Positions 50,172 through 61,042 of a stretch of DNA of 64,000 nt are shown here, piece by piece. This DNA is from Haemophilus pittmaniae. Lineage in GTDB: Bacteria; Pseudomonadota; Gammaproteobacteria; Enterobacterales; Pasteurellaceae. Position 1 is the first letter of the stretch; every line of letters starts with the position of its first letter. The stretch is taken from the NCBI RefSeq assembly GCF_900186995.1, contig NZ_LT906463.1, forward strand, positions 1,860,001 to 1,924,000. Reading direction: 5' to 3'. The translations under genes were made by a program, and so were the position numbers. Under the pieces are notes generated by a model. The model did not search any database and had not been told where the DNA came from. It saw nothing but the letters and a program-made list of their open reading frames with translations.

Positions 50172-50210
50172 AAAAAAACCGCAAACTAATAAACAGATTG
50201 CGGTTTTTTT
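50172..50210. terminator. Terminator after nlpC
   Basis: AAAAAAACCGCAA and TTGCGGTTTTTTT form a hairpin 11 bases past the nlpC stop. Confidence 0.85.
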
Positions 50211-50221
50211 ATATAAACAAT

Positions 50222-50707
50222 TTAAATACGACGTACTTGCCAAAAAGTTTTCGTCCAATAAGGACTATTCATTGAAGAATAAATCACTCCACCTTTAGTT
50301 GATGCGTGCAAGAATTTATCTTCTTTAACATAAATTCCTACATGGTATCCATTTGGCCCTCGGCCGGTTTTAAAGAATACCAAATCGCCAGTTTGAATGT
50401 CCTGTTTACGCACCAATTTACCGTATCCGGCCTGATCACTGGTTGTTCGCGGTAAACTGATATTAAAACGATCCATAAAGGTTTTTTGTACGAATCCGGA
50501 ACAATCAATACCATTACGCGATTGCCCCCCCAGCACATATGGCGTTCCAGCCCACTCGTATTGCTGCTCACTCAACATCGCGATCGCCATAATAGGATCA
50601 TCAATTCGTCCTTTATAGTTCATTGCATATTGATTGCCACCAAGCCCAGAACAGGCCGTTAGACATAAGAAGCCACCGACTAATAGAAAATGCTTTAATG
50701 ATTTCAT
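50222..50707 (-). CDS. nlpC: NlpC/P60-family lipoprotein, probable peptidoglycan endopeptidase
   Basis: This 161-residue lipoprotein has a lipobox LTAC with acylated Cys19 and a full NlpC/P60 domain. The catalytic Cys69 (NGIDCSGFVQ), His122 (GYHVGIYV) and His134 (KFLHAST) are present. Members of this group cleave D-Glu-mDAP-type bonds in murein peptides. It precedes nothing else on its strand; ihfA lies 49 bases upstream, an arrangement I recall from H. influenzae. Confidence 0.92.
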   Translation of the reverse strand: MKSLKHFLLVGGFLCLTACSGLGGNQYAMNYKGRIDDPIMAIAMLSEQQYEWAGTPYVLGGQSRNGIDCSGFVQKTFMDRFNISLPRTTSDQAGYGKLVRKQDIQTGDLVFFKTGRGPNGYHVGIYVKEDKFLHASTKGGVIYSSMNSPYWTKTFWQVRRI

Positions 50708-50756
50708 TGCATGCCTAAAAAATGCGGTTCGATAAAACCGTCCCGCATCTTTATTG

Positions 50757-51053
50757 CTAAGGTTTAACCTTTACATGTTCAAGGCGGCCGCGTAATTTTT
50801 GTCCTGGTTTAAAGGAAACAACACGACGTGCTGAAACCGGTACGCTTTCCCCGGTTTTTGGATTGCGTCCTGGGCGCGAAGCCTTATTGCGCAATTCAAA
50901 ATTGCCAAAGCCTGATAACTTAACTTCTTCACCAGAAGCCAACGCAATACGGATTTCTTCAAAAAAGCCCTCAACCAGCATTTTTGCATCGGCTTTATTC
51001 AAATTGTGTTTTTTACTTAAAAACTCAATGATGTCGATTTTGGTCACTGTCAT
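50757..51053 (-). CDS. ihfA: Integration host factor alpha subunit
   Basis: IhfA is the alpha chain of the DNA-bending heterodimer IHF, used in transcription, recombination and competence. The 98-residue protein has the HU/IHF signature around [22 protein letters not shown] (about residues 46-67) and the IhfA-type tail. It starts 3 bases after pheT, the usual pheST-ihfA cotranscription. Confidence 0.96.
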   Translation of the reverse strand: MTVTKIDIIEFLSKKHNLNKADAKMLVEGFFEEIRIALASGEEVKLSGFGNFELRNKASRPGRNPKTGESVPVSARRVVSFKPGQKLRGRLEHVKVKP

Positions 51054-51056
51054 AAT

Positions 51057-53447
51057 TTACTCTCTTAACTCCGCATTAAAACGTTGTTTCACTTCTTTTA
51101 AAACTGCTGAAATCACAGTATTGATTTCTTCGTCAGATAAGGTTTTTTCATTATCCTGGATTGTTAGGCCGATTGCTAGGCTCTTATAACCACTTGGCAC
51201 ACCAATACCTTGATAAACATCAAATAAATTAACTTGGACAAGTTTCTCGCCACCTGCAGCTTGGCATGCTGATAGTAAATCACCTGCCGGCACATCTTCA
51301 GCAACCACTAATGCCAGGTCACGACGGTTCGCAGGGAAGCGGGAAATTTCTTTCGCAGTTATGACTTCACGCACAGCTAGAGGTTCCACTAACACTTCAC
51401 AAACGAATGCTTTACCATTAATACCGATTTTTTGTGCGATAGTCGGATGTAATTGACCAATAAAACCAATTTCTTGCCCATCCAATTCAATTGAGGCTGA
51501 TTGTCCTGGATGGAGTGCGGCAAAGCTTTTCGCAACAAATTTTACCCGTTTGCCCGCAGCACTCAACGCAAAGAGATTTTCCACATAGCCTTTCAGATCG
51601 AAGAAATCTGCAGGTTGGGATTTTTCTCCCCAAGATTCGTTGTTTTTCGCACCAGTCATTACCGCAGCGAACACCGCTTCTTGACGCACTCCGAACTCAG
51701 CTTGACTATCCGGAATAAAACGAAGTCCGTGTTCAAATAAACGGATACGGCTTTGTTGACGATTTTGGTTGTATAACACCGCCCCTAATAAGCCTGTCAA
51801 AAGTGACACTCGCATTGCAGACATTTCTGAGGAAATCGGATTTGGCAACACAATCGGCTTAATTTCCGGATGTAACAAGCTCTGGATTTTCGGATCAACA
51901 AAACTATAGGTAATCGCCTCATAGAAATCGCAACTAACTAATGCGGTTTTGAAGGTTGAAATTTCAACATCGGACTCCCGATGCTCACGCATTCTTAAAT
52001 GTGCTAATGGCGCATTGTTTGGAATGCTGTTGTAACCATAAATTCGTGCAACTTCTTCAATCAAATCTTCTTCAATTTCAATGTCAAAACGCCAGCTAGT
52101 CGATGTTACCGTCCATACATTATCCGCGTAATCTACGGCAAAACCTAATCGATTGAAAATATCGGTGACGGTTTCAGTCGGAATGTGGTGACCTAATAAT
52201 GCATCTAATTTTTCGCGACGTAAGCTAACGGTATTGACTTTCGGTAGATAGGTTTCATCCACAACCTCACAAATCTCACCGGCTTCCCCACCACAAATTT
52301 CCAATAATAATGCCGTAGCCCGTTCCATTGCCTGACGCTGTAAATTGAAATCCACACCACGTTCAAAACGATGGGATGAATCCGTATGTAAACCATATTG
52401 TCTAGCACGGCCGGCAATAGCCAACGGAGCAAAAAAGGCGGCTTCAAGGATAACATCTTTAGTTGTTTCAGCATTCACGCCACTGGCTTGTCCACCAAAA
52501 ATACCCGCCATAGCCAATGGACCGTTGCAATCAGCAATGACCAACGTATTGGCTTGTAATTTTGCCGTAGAGCCATCGAGTAAAACCAAACTTTCACCTT
52601 CTTTGGCTAAACGCACCTGTACCGGCTGAGCAACTTTTGCTGCATCAAATGCATGCATCGGTTGACCTAATTCAAGCAATACATAGTTGGTAATATCCAC
52701 AATCGGATCTATTGAGCGAATATCGCAACGGCGTAATTTTTCCTGCATCCAGATTGGTGTTGGCGCTTTTACATTGACATTTTTCACCATACGCAACAAA
52801 TAGCGCGGACAGGCTTCTGGGGCTTTTAACTCAATAGAAACTTTATCGCTAATCGTAGCAGCAACCGGTGTAATTGAAGGTTCTTTCATTGCTTGTTGAT
52901 TGATTACTGCAACCTCACGAGCAATACCCGCAATACTTAAGCAATCAGCCCGGTTTGGCGTCAAACTGATTTCAATGGCTTTATCATCCAAATCTAAGTA
53001 TTGACGTAAATTCATGCCAATCGGCGCATCCTGTGGTAATTCGATAATGCCATCTGCATCAACATCGATACCTAATTCACTGAAAGAACAAAGCATACCT
53101 TCGGACGGTTGGCCACGCAGTTTAGTTTTCTTAATTTTGAAGTCACCTGGTAATAAGGCACCTTCGGTTGCACAAGCTACTTTTAGTCCCTGACGACAAT
53201 TAGGTGCACCACAAACAATATCTAATAAACGTTCGCCACCGACATTAACTTTTGTCACTCTTAATTTATCGGCATCCGGATGTTGTGCACACTCAACAAC
53301 TTCACCTACAACCACGCCATTAAACTCACCAGCAATTACATCAACACCATCGACCTCTAGGCCAAGCATGGTAATTTGTTCACATAATTGCTCAGTTGTT
53401 ACCGCCGGATTTACCCATTCTCTTAACCAATTTTCACTAAATTTCAT
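51057..53447 (-). CDS. pheT: Phenylalanyl-tRNA synthetase beta subunit
   Basis: PheT pairs with PheS to charge tRNA-Phe; the beta chain carries tRNA-binding and editing domains. The 796-residue length agrees with E. coli PheT (795). The N-terminal EMAP-like tRNA-binding domain (about residues 39-150, [22 protein letters not shown]), the B3/B4 editing region and the C-terminal anticodon-binding fold ([12 protein letters not shown]) are all visible. It lies 49 bases after pheS and 3 bases before ihfA. Confidence 0.96.
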   Translation of the reverse strand: MKFSENWLREWVNPAVTTEQLCEQITMLGLEVDGVDVIAGEFNGVVVGEVVECAQHPDADKLRVTKVNVGGERLLDIVCGAPNCRQGLKVACATEGALLPGDFKIKKTKLRGQPSEGMLCSFSELGIDVDADGIIELPQDAPIGMNLRQYLDLDDKAIEISLTPNRADCLSIAGIAREVAVINQQAMKEPSITPVAATISDKVSIELKAPEACPRYLLRMVKNVNVKAPTPIWMQEKLRRCDIRSIDPIVDITNYVLLELGQPMHAFDAAKVAQPVQVRLAKEGESLVLLDGSTAKLQANTLVIADCNGPLAMAGIFGGQASGVNAETTKDVILEAAFFAPLAIAGRARQYGLHTDSSHRFERGVDFNLQRQAMERATALLLEICGGEAGEICEVVDETYLPKVNTVSLRREKLDALLGHHIPTETVTDIFNRLGFAVDYADNVWTVTSTSWRFDIEIEEDLIEEVARIYGYNSIPNNAPLAHLRMREHRESDVEISTFKTALVSCDFYEAITYSFVDPKIQSLLHPEIKPIVLPNPISSEMSAMRVSLLTGLLGAVLYNQNRQQSRIRLFEHGLRFIPDSQAEFGVRQEAVFAAVMTGAKNNESWGEKSQPADFFDLKGYVENLFALSAAGKRVKFVAKSFAALHPGQSASIELDGQEIGFIGQLHPTIAQKIGINGKAFVCEVLVEPLAVREVITAKEISRFPANRRDLALVVAEDVPAGDLLSACQAAGGEKLVQVNLFDVYQGIGVPSGYKSLAIGLTIQDNEKTLSDEEINTVISAVLKEVKQRFNAELRE

Positions 53448-53496
53448 ATTTTATCCTTTACTCATTAACGCAATGTGCTTTCTTATTCACTGTCGA

Positions 53497-54540
<1,044 letters not shown>

Positions 54541-54679
54541 CTACGCCCTAAAAAATCACGTTTTTATTTTATAATTCAATATGTTTCATCAGTTTATCCG
54601 TTCATCTAAAAACAAATATTTAATCATTTTTTAAACGCCTAGTTATAAAGTCTCGCATCATATCCTATTAAGCTCAGTA

Positions 54680-56635
54680 TCATTTATTCAATTGAATTGG
54701 AAAAAATAAGCTCAATGGGCGCTTTTTCACAATTTGACAAACTTCATGCCAAATTGGCCACCAGCTATCAATTTCCGCATTCAAAGAACGCAATGCCACC
54801 CAAAGCGTTAATGAAAAACTGACAATTAAATTCACTAAACCAATCAACAATACAAAACCAATGCATTGTAAAAGCAATGAATAGGCGAATTGTCCGCTCA
54901 CTGCAATATAGCCTACATTCGCAGATGAAAATGCCACATGACGAATATCTAACGGAAGATGCGTTAAGTAACCTACCACACCGGTAATCCCAAGCAACAT
55001 ACCAAAACAAAGGTTACCGATAAGCGAGCCATAATTCTCATGCATATAATTAGCAAATTTAACGCGAGACTTCTCCGACATCAATTTTTTCAATAACGGA
55101 TGTTGCGTTAAACGCATACGCATATTCAAATAATTGCTACGGTTATCAAAATACCCCGAAATAATCCCCGAGCAGAATAACCATACACCCGCAATGGCTG
55201 CAAACCATAAGGTTCCCGCAAAAGGATCAATACTATGCAACTGATAAGCGATTTGATCAGCATTCATCAACGGCTCACCTGTTTTATATTGGTAACCAAA
55301 AGCAATCAATGCGGCCAATCCCATCGCTATGAGCACATTGCCTAGCACTGCAATACTTTGAGAGCGAAATACATCCACTAATAATTGGGCTAATTTCATA
55401 TTGACGGTTTTACCTTGAGGCGTTTTCTCGACGGCCTCAGCAAAACGAGCGGCTGTCATGGCAGGCTGTTTCGTTGCAACAGTAAAATGCAACATAAAGA
55501 TCACCATAAAACCTAAGCCGTAATTCAAGCCTTCTGCAATGCCTTTCCAGACTTTGTCATCAATGATACTGCCTAGATAGGTTTTAAATAGCGCCATCAA
55601 TGCAATTAATACTCCACCACCTGCGGCAGAATAAAACATTGCCCAATACTCTTTTTTATCTCGAGTAATGTAATGCTCACCATGATCGCCTGCATTCTGC
55701 GTAACACTACGAGCCATTAATCCTGAGCTTTGTTTCCATAGTCGCGAAATACTATGACGTTCTGCTGCCGCACGGGCAAAACAACCGGTTAATAATAAGA
55801 TTCGACGCGGCAAATAGCGATTTGAAACAAAAATCGCCATCAACGTTTCTAATCGTTCTAAAGTCTGGGAAAGACGTTCCAATAAATACGCCGTATTTAA
55901 GGACGATCCCACTACCGCTCCTCGTTTTTGCAAACGCTCAACTAATTTTTTACATTGGCTAAACATTACCTGTAAATGGCCATCATCAAAAATCGTTGAT
56001 TGGCGACGCGCCTGCAGCCAATCCACCACTTCACGGTGTAATGCCACAAAAGGAGAATCGGCATTCAACAGAGATGGTTCCATTCGCATCAGTTCAGGAT
56101 CCATATCTTCAGCAGCAATCCAAATTGAAAGCATTTCAATGGCAAATAATCCTTCACTTTCAATATGGTTTCTTAAACGTTCACGATCTTTTTGTTCTGT
56201 ATAACGGGTTAAAATACCAAATACGCCTCGCCACGTTTTTAAGGGAACGGCATCAATCCAACGAGCATCATTTTTATCGCTAAACAATAAATAGAAAATA
56301 TCACGTAAATCATTAATATCTTTAAAAGACGGATTGAAACGCTCATAAATACGCGTTTTCATTTCTTGTCCAAAACCGCCACGTGTAAGAATGCCGCTAC
56401 TAATAAACAACGGGTAAAGGCGTAAGTCACATAACCAACCACATAATAATTTCGAAACAGAACAGCCTAATTCTTTATCGTTCTTTAAGATAAACTTAAA
56501 CAAATGCAAGGTTGGAGAAATTTTTTCTGTGGGGCTATTACGTAATAATTGGCATAGCCCTTCCACAAGACCAAAGGCATCGTTTTCCTCGACTTTATTA
56601 CGCAAAAATTGCGGTAAAGTATCAGGTTTTATCAT
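54680..56635 (-). CDS. PF10136-type membrane protein ('site-specific recombinase' Gcr family)
   Basis: This 651-residue protein appears to match the family annotated as gonococcal Gcr-like site-specific recombinase. What the sequence shows is different: a soluble alpha-helical N-terminal half (about 1-330), then five or more membrane helices (about 340-365, 380-395, 430-455, 480-505, 555-575 and 595-625), and no recognisable serine or tyrosine recombinase catalytic motif. A direct recombinase role is therefore doubtful; a role in membrane or envelope biology is as likely. The ATG at 56635 follows AAGGAGGAAAG. Confidence 0.75.
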   Translation of the reverse strand: MIKPDTLPQFLRNKVEENDAFGLVEGLCQLLRNSPTEKISPTLHLFKFILKNDKELGCSVSKLLCGWLCDLRLYPLFISSGILTRGGFGQEMKTRIYERFNPSFKDINDLRDIFYLLFSDKNDARWIDAVPLKTWRGVFGILTRYTEQKDRERLRNHIESEGLFAIEMLSIWIAAEDMDPELMRMEPSLLNADSPFVALHREVVDWLQARRQSTIFDDGHLQVMFSQCKKLVERLQKRGAVVGSSLNTAYLLERLSQTLERLETLMAIFVSNRYLPRRILLLTGCFARAAAERHSISRLWKQSSGLMARSVTQNAGDHGEHYITRDKKEYWAMFYSAAGGGVLIALMALFKTYLGSIIDDKVWKGIAEGLNYGLGFMVIFMLHFTVATKQPAMTAARFAEAVEKTPQGKTVNMKLAQLLVDVFRSQSIAVLGNVLIAMGLAALIAFGYQYKTGEPLMNADQIAYQLHSIDPFAGTLWFAAIAGVWLFCSGIISGYFDNRSNYLNMRMRLTQHPLLKKLMSEKSRVKFANYMHENYGSLIGNLCFGMLLGITGVVGYLTHLPLDIRHVAFSSANVGYIAVSGQFAYSLLLQCIGFVLLIGLVNLIVSFSLTLWVALRSLNAEIDSWWPIWHEVCQIVKKRPLSLFFPIQLNK

Positions 56636-56712
56636 GCTTTCCTCCTTCAATCGTTTATATTCAAAGGGCAAATATTATACAGTTCTGTTGAGGAAAATAA
56701 AAATGAGAGGAA

Positions 56713-56721
56713 AAGTGCGGT
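56713..56721 (+). repeat. Hin-type uptake signal core
   Basis: AAGTGCGGT followed by CAATTTT, in the gap between the PF10136-type gene and afuC. Confidence 0.8.
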
Positions 56722-56740
56722 CAATTTTGAAAGGATTTTA

Positions 56741-56768
56741 AAAGAAAAGGCGTATGTTTCCATACGCC
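56741..56768 (-). terminator. Terminator after afuC
   Basis: On the minus strand GGCGTATG-GAAA-CATACGCC is followed by TTTTCTTTT. Confidence 0.88.
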
Positions 56769-56780
56769 CTTAGATTGACA

Positions 56781-57833
56781 TTATTTCTCTTTTTTCAACA
56801 AGAAAATACCTTGTTCAGAGAAGTTCACATAAGCGTGTTTGAGATTAGCATTGAAGTCTTCTGGTTTGGTGTTAATGAGCAATTCTTTGCCAGCCCAAAT
56901 TGCCACCACTTCCCAATGGTTACCCATATAGACTGCACTCTTAATTTCACATTGTTGTGCTGCCTCGCCTTCTGCTTTTAAGTAAATCGCTTCAGGACGT
57001 ACGCCCACTAAGCATTCGCCATCGGGTAAATTAAATTGCGCGGCATTACTTAATGGCAATTTGTAACCATTAACATCAATAGTGTTATTTTCCAATTTAG
57101 CTTCAAAGATACTCGATTCGCCCATGAAGTTTGCTAGGAATAAAGAGTTTGGACGCAAATAAAGCTCTTTTGCAGGTGCCTTTTGCATGATTTTACCTTT
57201 ATTCATGACGATAACTTCATCGGATACCGCAAATGCTTCAGTTTGGTCATGAGTCACATAAAGTGAGGTAATGCCTAAACTTTGTTGCAGTTCACGAATT
57301 TTTTCACGCATAGAACGACGTAAGTTGGCATCTAAGTTACTTAATGGTTCATCAAAAAGTAATACTTTGGGTTTTAACACTAATGCACGCGCTAATGCCA
57401 CACGTTGTTGTTGACCACCTGAAATTTGATCCACGAAACGATCTTCAAAACCTGCTAAGTCAACCAACTCTAATGCTTCTTTTACACGTTTAGCGCGTTC
57501 TTCTTTGCTCACGCCTTGCATACGTAAACCATAGCCTACGTTATCACCGATACTCATATGTGGGAACAACGCATAAGATTGGAATACGATACAAATATCA
57601 CGATTTTGAATAGATGATTTGGTTACGTCTTCACCATCAATAAAAATCTGACCTGAAGTTGGGTTTTCTAAGCCAGCCACTAAACGTAACACAGTAGTTT
57701 TACCACAACCAGATGGCCCTAATAAGGTCACCATGGTGCCACGTTTAATAGTTAAATCTAAATTATCAATGACTGTGGATTTACCAAAAGATTTAGTGAT
57801 ATTTTTTAATACTAAGAAATCATTATTACTCAT
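56781..57833 (-). CDS. afuC: AfuC/FbpC-type ABC transporter ATPase
   Basis: This is the ATP-binding subunit of the Afu importer, 350 residues. It has Walker A GPSGCGKT (about 39-46), the Q-loop [11 protein letters not shown], signature ISGGQQQR, Walker [13 protein letters not shown], the H-loop VTHDQ and a C-terminal TOBE-like regulatory domain ([10 protein letters not shown]). It is the last gene of the cluster, 24 bases after afuB. By homology alone it is often called a ferric-ion transporter; see the afuA entries for why sugar phosphate is a better guess. Confidence 0.9.
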   Translation of the reverse strand: MSNNDFLVLKNITKSFGKSTVIDNLDLTIKRGTMVTLLGPSGCGKTTVLRLVAGLENPTSGQIFIDGEDVTKSSIQNRDICIVFQSYALFPHMSIGDNVGYGLRMQGVSKEERAKRVKEALELVDLAGFEDRFVDQISGGQQQRVALARALVLKPKVLLFDEPLSNLDANLRRSMREKIRELQQSLGITSLYVTHDQTEAFAVSDEVIVMNKGKIMQKAPAKELYLRPNSLFLANFMGESSIFEAKLENNTIDVNGYKLPLSNAAQFNLPDGECLVGVRPEAIYLKAEGEAAQQCEIKSAVYMGNHWEVVAIWAGKELLINTKPEDFNANLKHAYVNFSEQGIFLLKKEK

Positions 57834-57857
57834 AATATTTACCTACAACTTAACGAG

Positions 57858-59915
57858 TTAATTCATTTTTTTCGCTTTAGAACGGGAAATTCGGGTATCA
57901 CCCACAATCCAGTCAAAGAATAAAATAATGGCCATCATAACTACTATCAGAATTGAACCATACGCAATTGCTATGCCATATTCACCATCTTCTACACGAT
58001 TTAGAATATAAGATGTGGCAACACGAGTATCTGCTGTAACTAAAAATACAATTGCACTTACTGTAGTCATTGCTCGAACAAAACTTGTGACAAGGGCTGA
58101 AAGTAAAGCCGGCTTCAATAAAGGGAAAACAATAAAACAAATCGTTTTAAAGGAACTACCTTTTAACGATAAGGACGCCTCATCTAAAGATTTGTCTAAT
58201 TGCCCCAATCCTGCAATAGCCGCCCGCATACCTACAGGCATATTACGCATAACCATTGATAAAACTACAATTAATGCTGTTCCTGTTATATAAATTGGGG
58301 CATCATTAAAGGCCAATATATAAGATACCCCAGCAACTGTACCTGGTACGGCAAAACATAACAAAGTGAGAAACTCTAAAGTTTTTTTGCCTTTAAACTC
58401 CCGTCTCACTGTAATATAAGCAATAAGCAAGCCAAATAATGCTGTTATTGGTGCTGCTGTTGCAGCAAAAATAACTGTTTGAATTAGAGATGGCCATGCA
58501 CCATCACTAAAGCCTTGACCAAATAACGTAATATAATTTTTAAGTGTTAAAGTATAATCAACACCCCAATTCACCGTAAAACTACCGTAAAAAATACTAC
58601 CATATAACAGTACATTAAATACTATCCAAAATGCTAACACAAAAGTAATAGCGTACTTCATGGTTACAGGAAGATCTTGCACATCACCACGATAAGACTT
58701 ACCCGACACAGTAGTGTATGAGCGATTACCAATCCACCAATATTGAATAATAAAAATACCCAATGAGAAAATAAGAAGGATTGTTCCCAATGTACTTGCA
58801 GATGCATAATCTAGCTGAGACCCCGCTATATAAAAGTAAATTTGAGAAGAAATAACATCAAAGCTTCCGCCCAAAACTAATGGCGTACTGAAATCTGCTA
58901 TAGACTGAATTGCAACAACTAAAAAAGAATTTGCTAATGCAGGTTTAAGTAATGGAAAAATGATATTGAAGAAAGTTTGGTAACGATTTGCACGCAAGGT
59001 GTAAGAAGCTTCTTCAATTGATGGATGGATAGACTTTAAAGCGCCTTCCAATATCATGAAAGACATTGGCGTCAGAGCAAGTGTATGTGCAATTACAATC
59101 CCTGTAAAACCATATAACCAGTTACTTTCAAATCCCAAATACTCAACTAAATAATGGGTAATATATCCTGAACGACCAAGCATTAATGTCACCCCCAAGC
59201 CAACAACAAATGGAGGGGTCACAATTGGAAGAATAGAAAATATTTTACCAATAACTGCACTACGCTTTGCAATTCTAGTGGTATAAAGAGCAAATACTAA
59301 ACCAAACGCTGTTGCCAGAATACCTATTGTCCCTGCTACAGCAAGTGAGTTTAAAATGATACGTACAACATAAGGCTGTTTAACAATATCGAGTACCTGC
59401 CCAGGAACAAATTCATCTCCTTTATAAAACATAGAGATAAAAATGGCTAAAGTAGGATAAACAATAAAGAAAAATATAAGTAAAACAATACTCAGTAATG
59501 ATGCGATAACAAATTTATCACTTTGCATTACTTTCATTTTTGCAAGAGCGTTCGTTGAAATACCTATTAAGGCAATTGTAAGAATAAATTCAGAATAACC
59601 TAGACTGAATTTTTCAACACTTGCAGAAATCATTACAAAAGAAAAAATTAAGCAAGCTAAGAAAAACTCTACTTTACCTTGTAGTACGGTTCCTCTTCCT
59701 CTATATAAAAAAGAAAATATTGGAATAAGAAACAAAGAACCAAACCAAAACCAACTCAAATTTATTGAACTCCATCCCATGGCCGCAAGGATTTCATCTT
59801 CTGTTGAATCAAAAATACCATAATATAATGCCATAGAAGGTAAAAGGGCAAAGCCTGCCATAGCAAGCATTACCCAAAATAGATTGGAATTGAGAAAATA
59901 ATACTGCTTTCTCAT
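57858..59915 (-). CDS. afuB: AfuB/FbpB-type fused double permease
   Basis: This 685-residue permease holds two homologous permease halves in one chain. Each has an EAA loop: EEASYTLRANRYQTFFNIIFP in the first half (about residues 300-320) and DEASLSLKGSSFKTICFIVFP in the second (about 580-600). An extra block of N-terminal helices precedes the first half. GGAGGC lies before the ATG, and it starts 11 bases after the second afuA. The DNA of this gene and the second afuA looks more AT-rich than the flanking genes, by eye. Confidence 0.9.
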   Translation of the reverse strand: MRKQYYFLNSNLFWVMLAMAGFALLPSMALYYGIFDSTEDEILAAMGWSSINLSWFWFGSLFLIPIFSFLYRGRGTVLQGKVEFFLACLIFSFVMISASVEKFSLGYSEFILTIALIGISTNALAKMKVMQSDKFVIASLLSIVLLIFFFIVYPTLAIFISMFYKGDEFVPGQVLDIVKQPYVVRIILNSLAVAGTIGILATAFGLVFALYTTRIAKRSAVIGKIFSILPIVTPPFVVGLGVTLMLGRSGYITHYLVEYLGFESNWLYGFTGIVIAHTLALTPMSFMILEGALKSIHPSIEEASYTLRANRYQTFFNIIFPLLKPALANSFLVVAIQSIADFSTPLVLGGSFDVISSQIYFYIAGSQLDYASASTLGTILLIFSLGIFIIQYWWIGNRSYTTVSGKSYRGDVQDLPVTMKYAITFVLAFWIVFNVLLYGSIFYGSFTVNWGVDYTLTLKNYITLFGQGFSDGAWPSLIQTVIFAATAAPITALFGLLIAYITVRREFKGKKTLEFLTLLCFAVPGTVAGVSYILAFNDAPIYITGTALIVVLSMVMRNMPVGMRAAIAGLGQLDKSLDEASLSLKGSSFKTICFIVFPLLKPALLSALVTSFVRAMTTVSAIVFLVTADTRVATSYILNRVEDGEYGIAIAYGSILIVVMMAIILFFDWIVGDTRISRSKAKKMN

Positions 59916-59926
59916 AAAGCCTCCAT

Positions 59927-60964
59927 TTATTTATTTAATTTAACTTCTCTAACCCAGCGATCAATTAAGCCACTACGAACATCTGATGCACCAAATTTAT
60001 TAAAATCATAATTAATTAAATTTAACTCATTAGATTTCAATGCATAGGGAGAAGATGTAGCATTTACATTTGTAAGAATGTGGTGAGATTGTGCTTCTTT
60101 CCAGGAAATTTCTTGTGCTTCTTTAGACATAACCCAGTCAACAAACAATTCTGCATTTTTTAAATTTCTAGCATTCTTAATTACACTCACCCCACCCAAT
60201 TCATAACCGGTACCTTCGCAGGGAACAACAACTTCAATTGGGGCGCCATTCTGTTTCTCAAAAGAATAGTTTTGTAAAAAGCCAATACCAATTGTAGTTT
60301 CACCCCGAGCTAAGTTATGAGCAGGTGCTGTTCCAGCTTTAGGATACTGTGAAATATTTTTATCTAGTGCTTTTAAATAATTAAATGCCTCATCCTCTCC
60401 CCAAAGCTGTACAAATGTTGCTATTGCGGTATACGCCGTTCCAGCACTTTGGGGATCTGAAATTTGAATTTCGTTTTTAAATTTAGGATTAAGTAAATCT
60501 TTCCAACATTTTGGAATTTCAGTAATTCCTAATTTTTTCAGTTTTTCTGTATTAACTCCAAAACCTAATACCCCCATATAAACTACTGAGCTATAGTTTC
60601 CCTTACGGCGCCCAGGATCTTTAAATTGAGGCATAACTTCTGCCAACATTGGTGATTGATATGCAGTTAATAAATCCATCTCTGCTGCCTGAGAATGGGT
60701 ATCAAATGTTCCGCCATACCATACATCAGCCTGAGGATTATTCGTCTCAGCCTTTATTTTCGCTAAGGTACTCCCTGAACTGTTGCGAATAAAACTAGCA
60801 TCCACATTGTATTTTTGAGCAAAAGATTGCACTTGTTTTTCACATACTGAGTTTTGGGCGCTGCAATACACCACTAAACGGCCTTCAGCAATTGCTGAGC
60901 TATTAAAAAAGATTCCACTAAATAAAACTGCTGACAGACTCAAAGATATAGTTGATTTTTTCAT
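59927..60964 (-). CDS. Second AfuA-like periplasmic binding protein (paralogue with altered ligand residues)
   Basis: This 345-residue binding protein has a signal peptide ending AIAEG (about residue 27) and is similar to the upstream AfuA along its full length. The binding-site Ser63 and Glu255 equivalents are kept, but the His-Asp pair of AfuA (GFLHDYALEK) is Gln231-Asn232 (GFLQNYSFEK). In the Actinobacillus AfuA sugar-phosphate complex, as I recall, that pair contacts the ligand. It may bind a different ligand or have lost function. It lies directly before afuB; a hairpin separates it from the first afuA. Confidence 0.88.
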   Translation of the reverse strand: MKKSTISLSLSAVLFSGIFFNSSAIAEGRLVVYCSAQNSVCEKQVQSFAQKYNVDASFIRNSSGSTLAKIKAETNNPQADVWYGGTFDTHSQAAEMDLLTAYQSPMLAEVMPQFKDPGRRKGNYSSVVYMGVLGFGVNTEKLKKLGITEIPKCWKDLLNPKFKNEIQISDPQSAGTAYTAIATFVQLWGEDEAFNYLKALDKNISQYPKAGTAPAHNLARGETTIGIGFLQNYSFEKQNGAPIEVVVPCEGTGYELGGVSVIKNARNLKNAELFVDWVMSKEAQEISWKEAQSHHILTNVNATSSPYALKSNELNLINYDFNKFGASDVRSGLIDRWVREVKLNK

Positions 60965-61003
60965 CGATTCACTCCCTTTTATATTTTTAGCTACAAACTA
61001 AAC

Positions 61004-61032
61004 AAATTAGGCGGGCATCACCCCGCCTAATT
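61004..61032 (-). terminator. Hairpin between the two afuA genes
   Basis: On the minus strand AATTAGGCGGG / CCCGCCTAATT is followed by TGTTT. It probably allows partial read-through so that the first binding protein is made in excess over the rest. Confidence 0.75.
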
Positions 61033-61042
61033 CATCTGTAAA

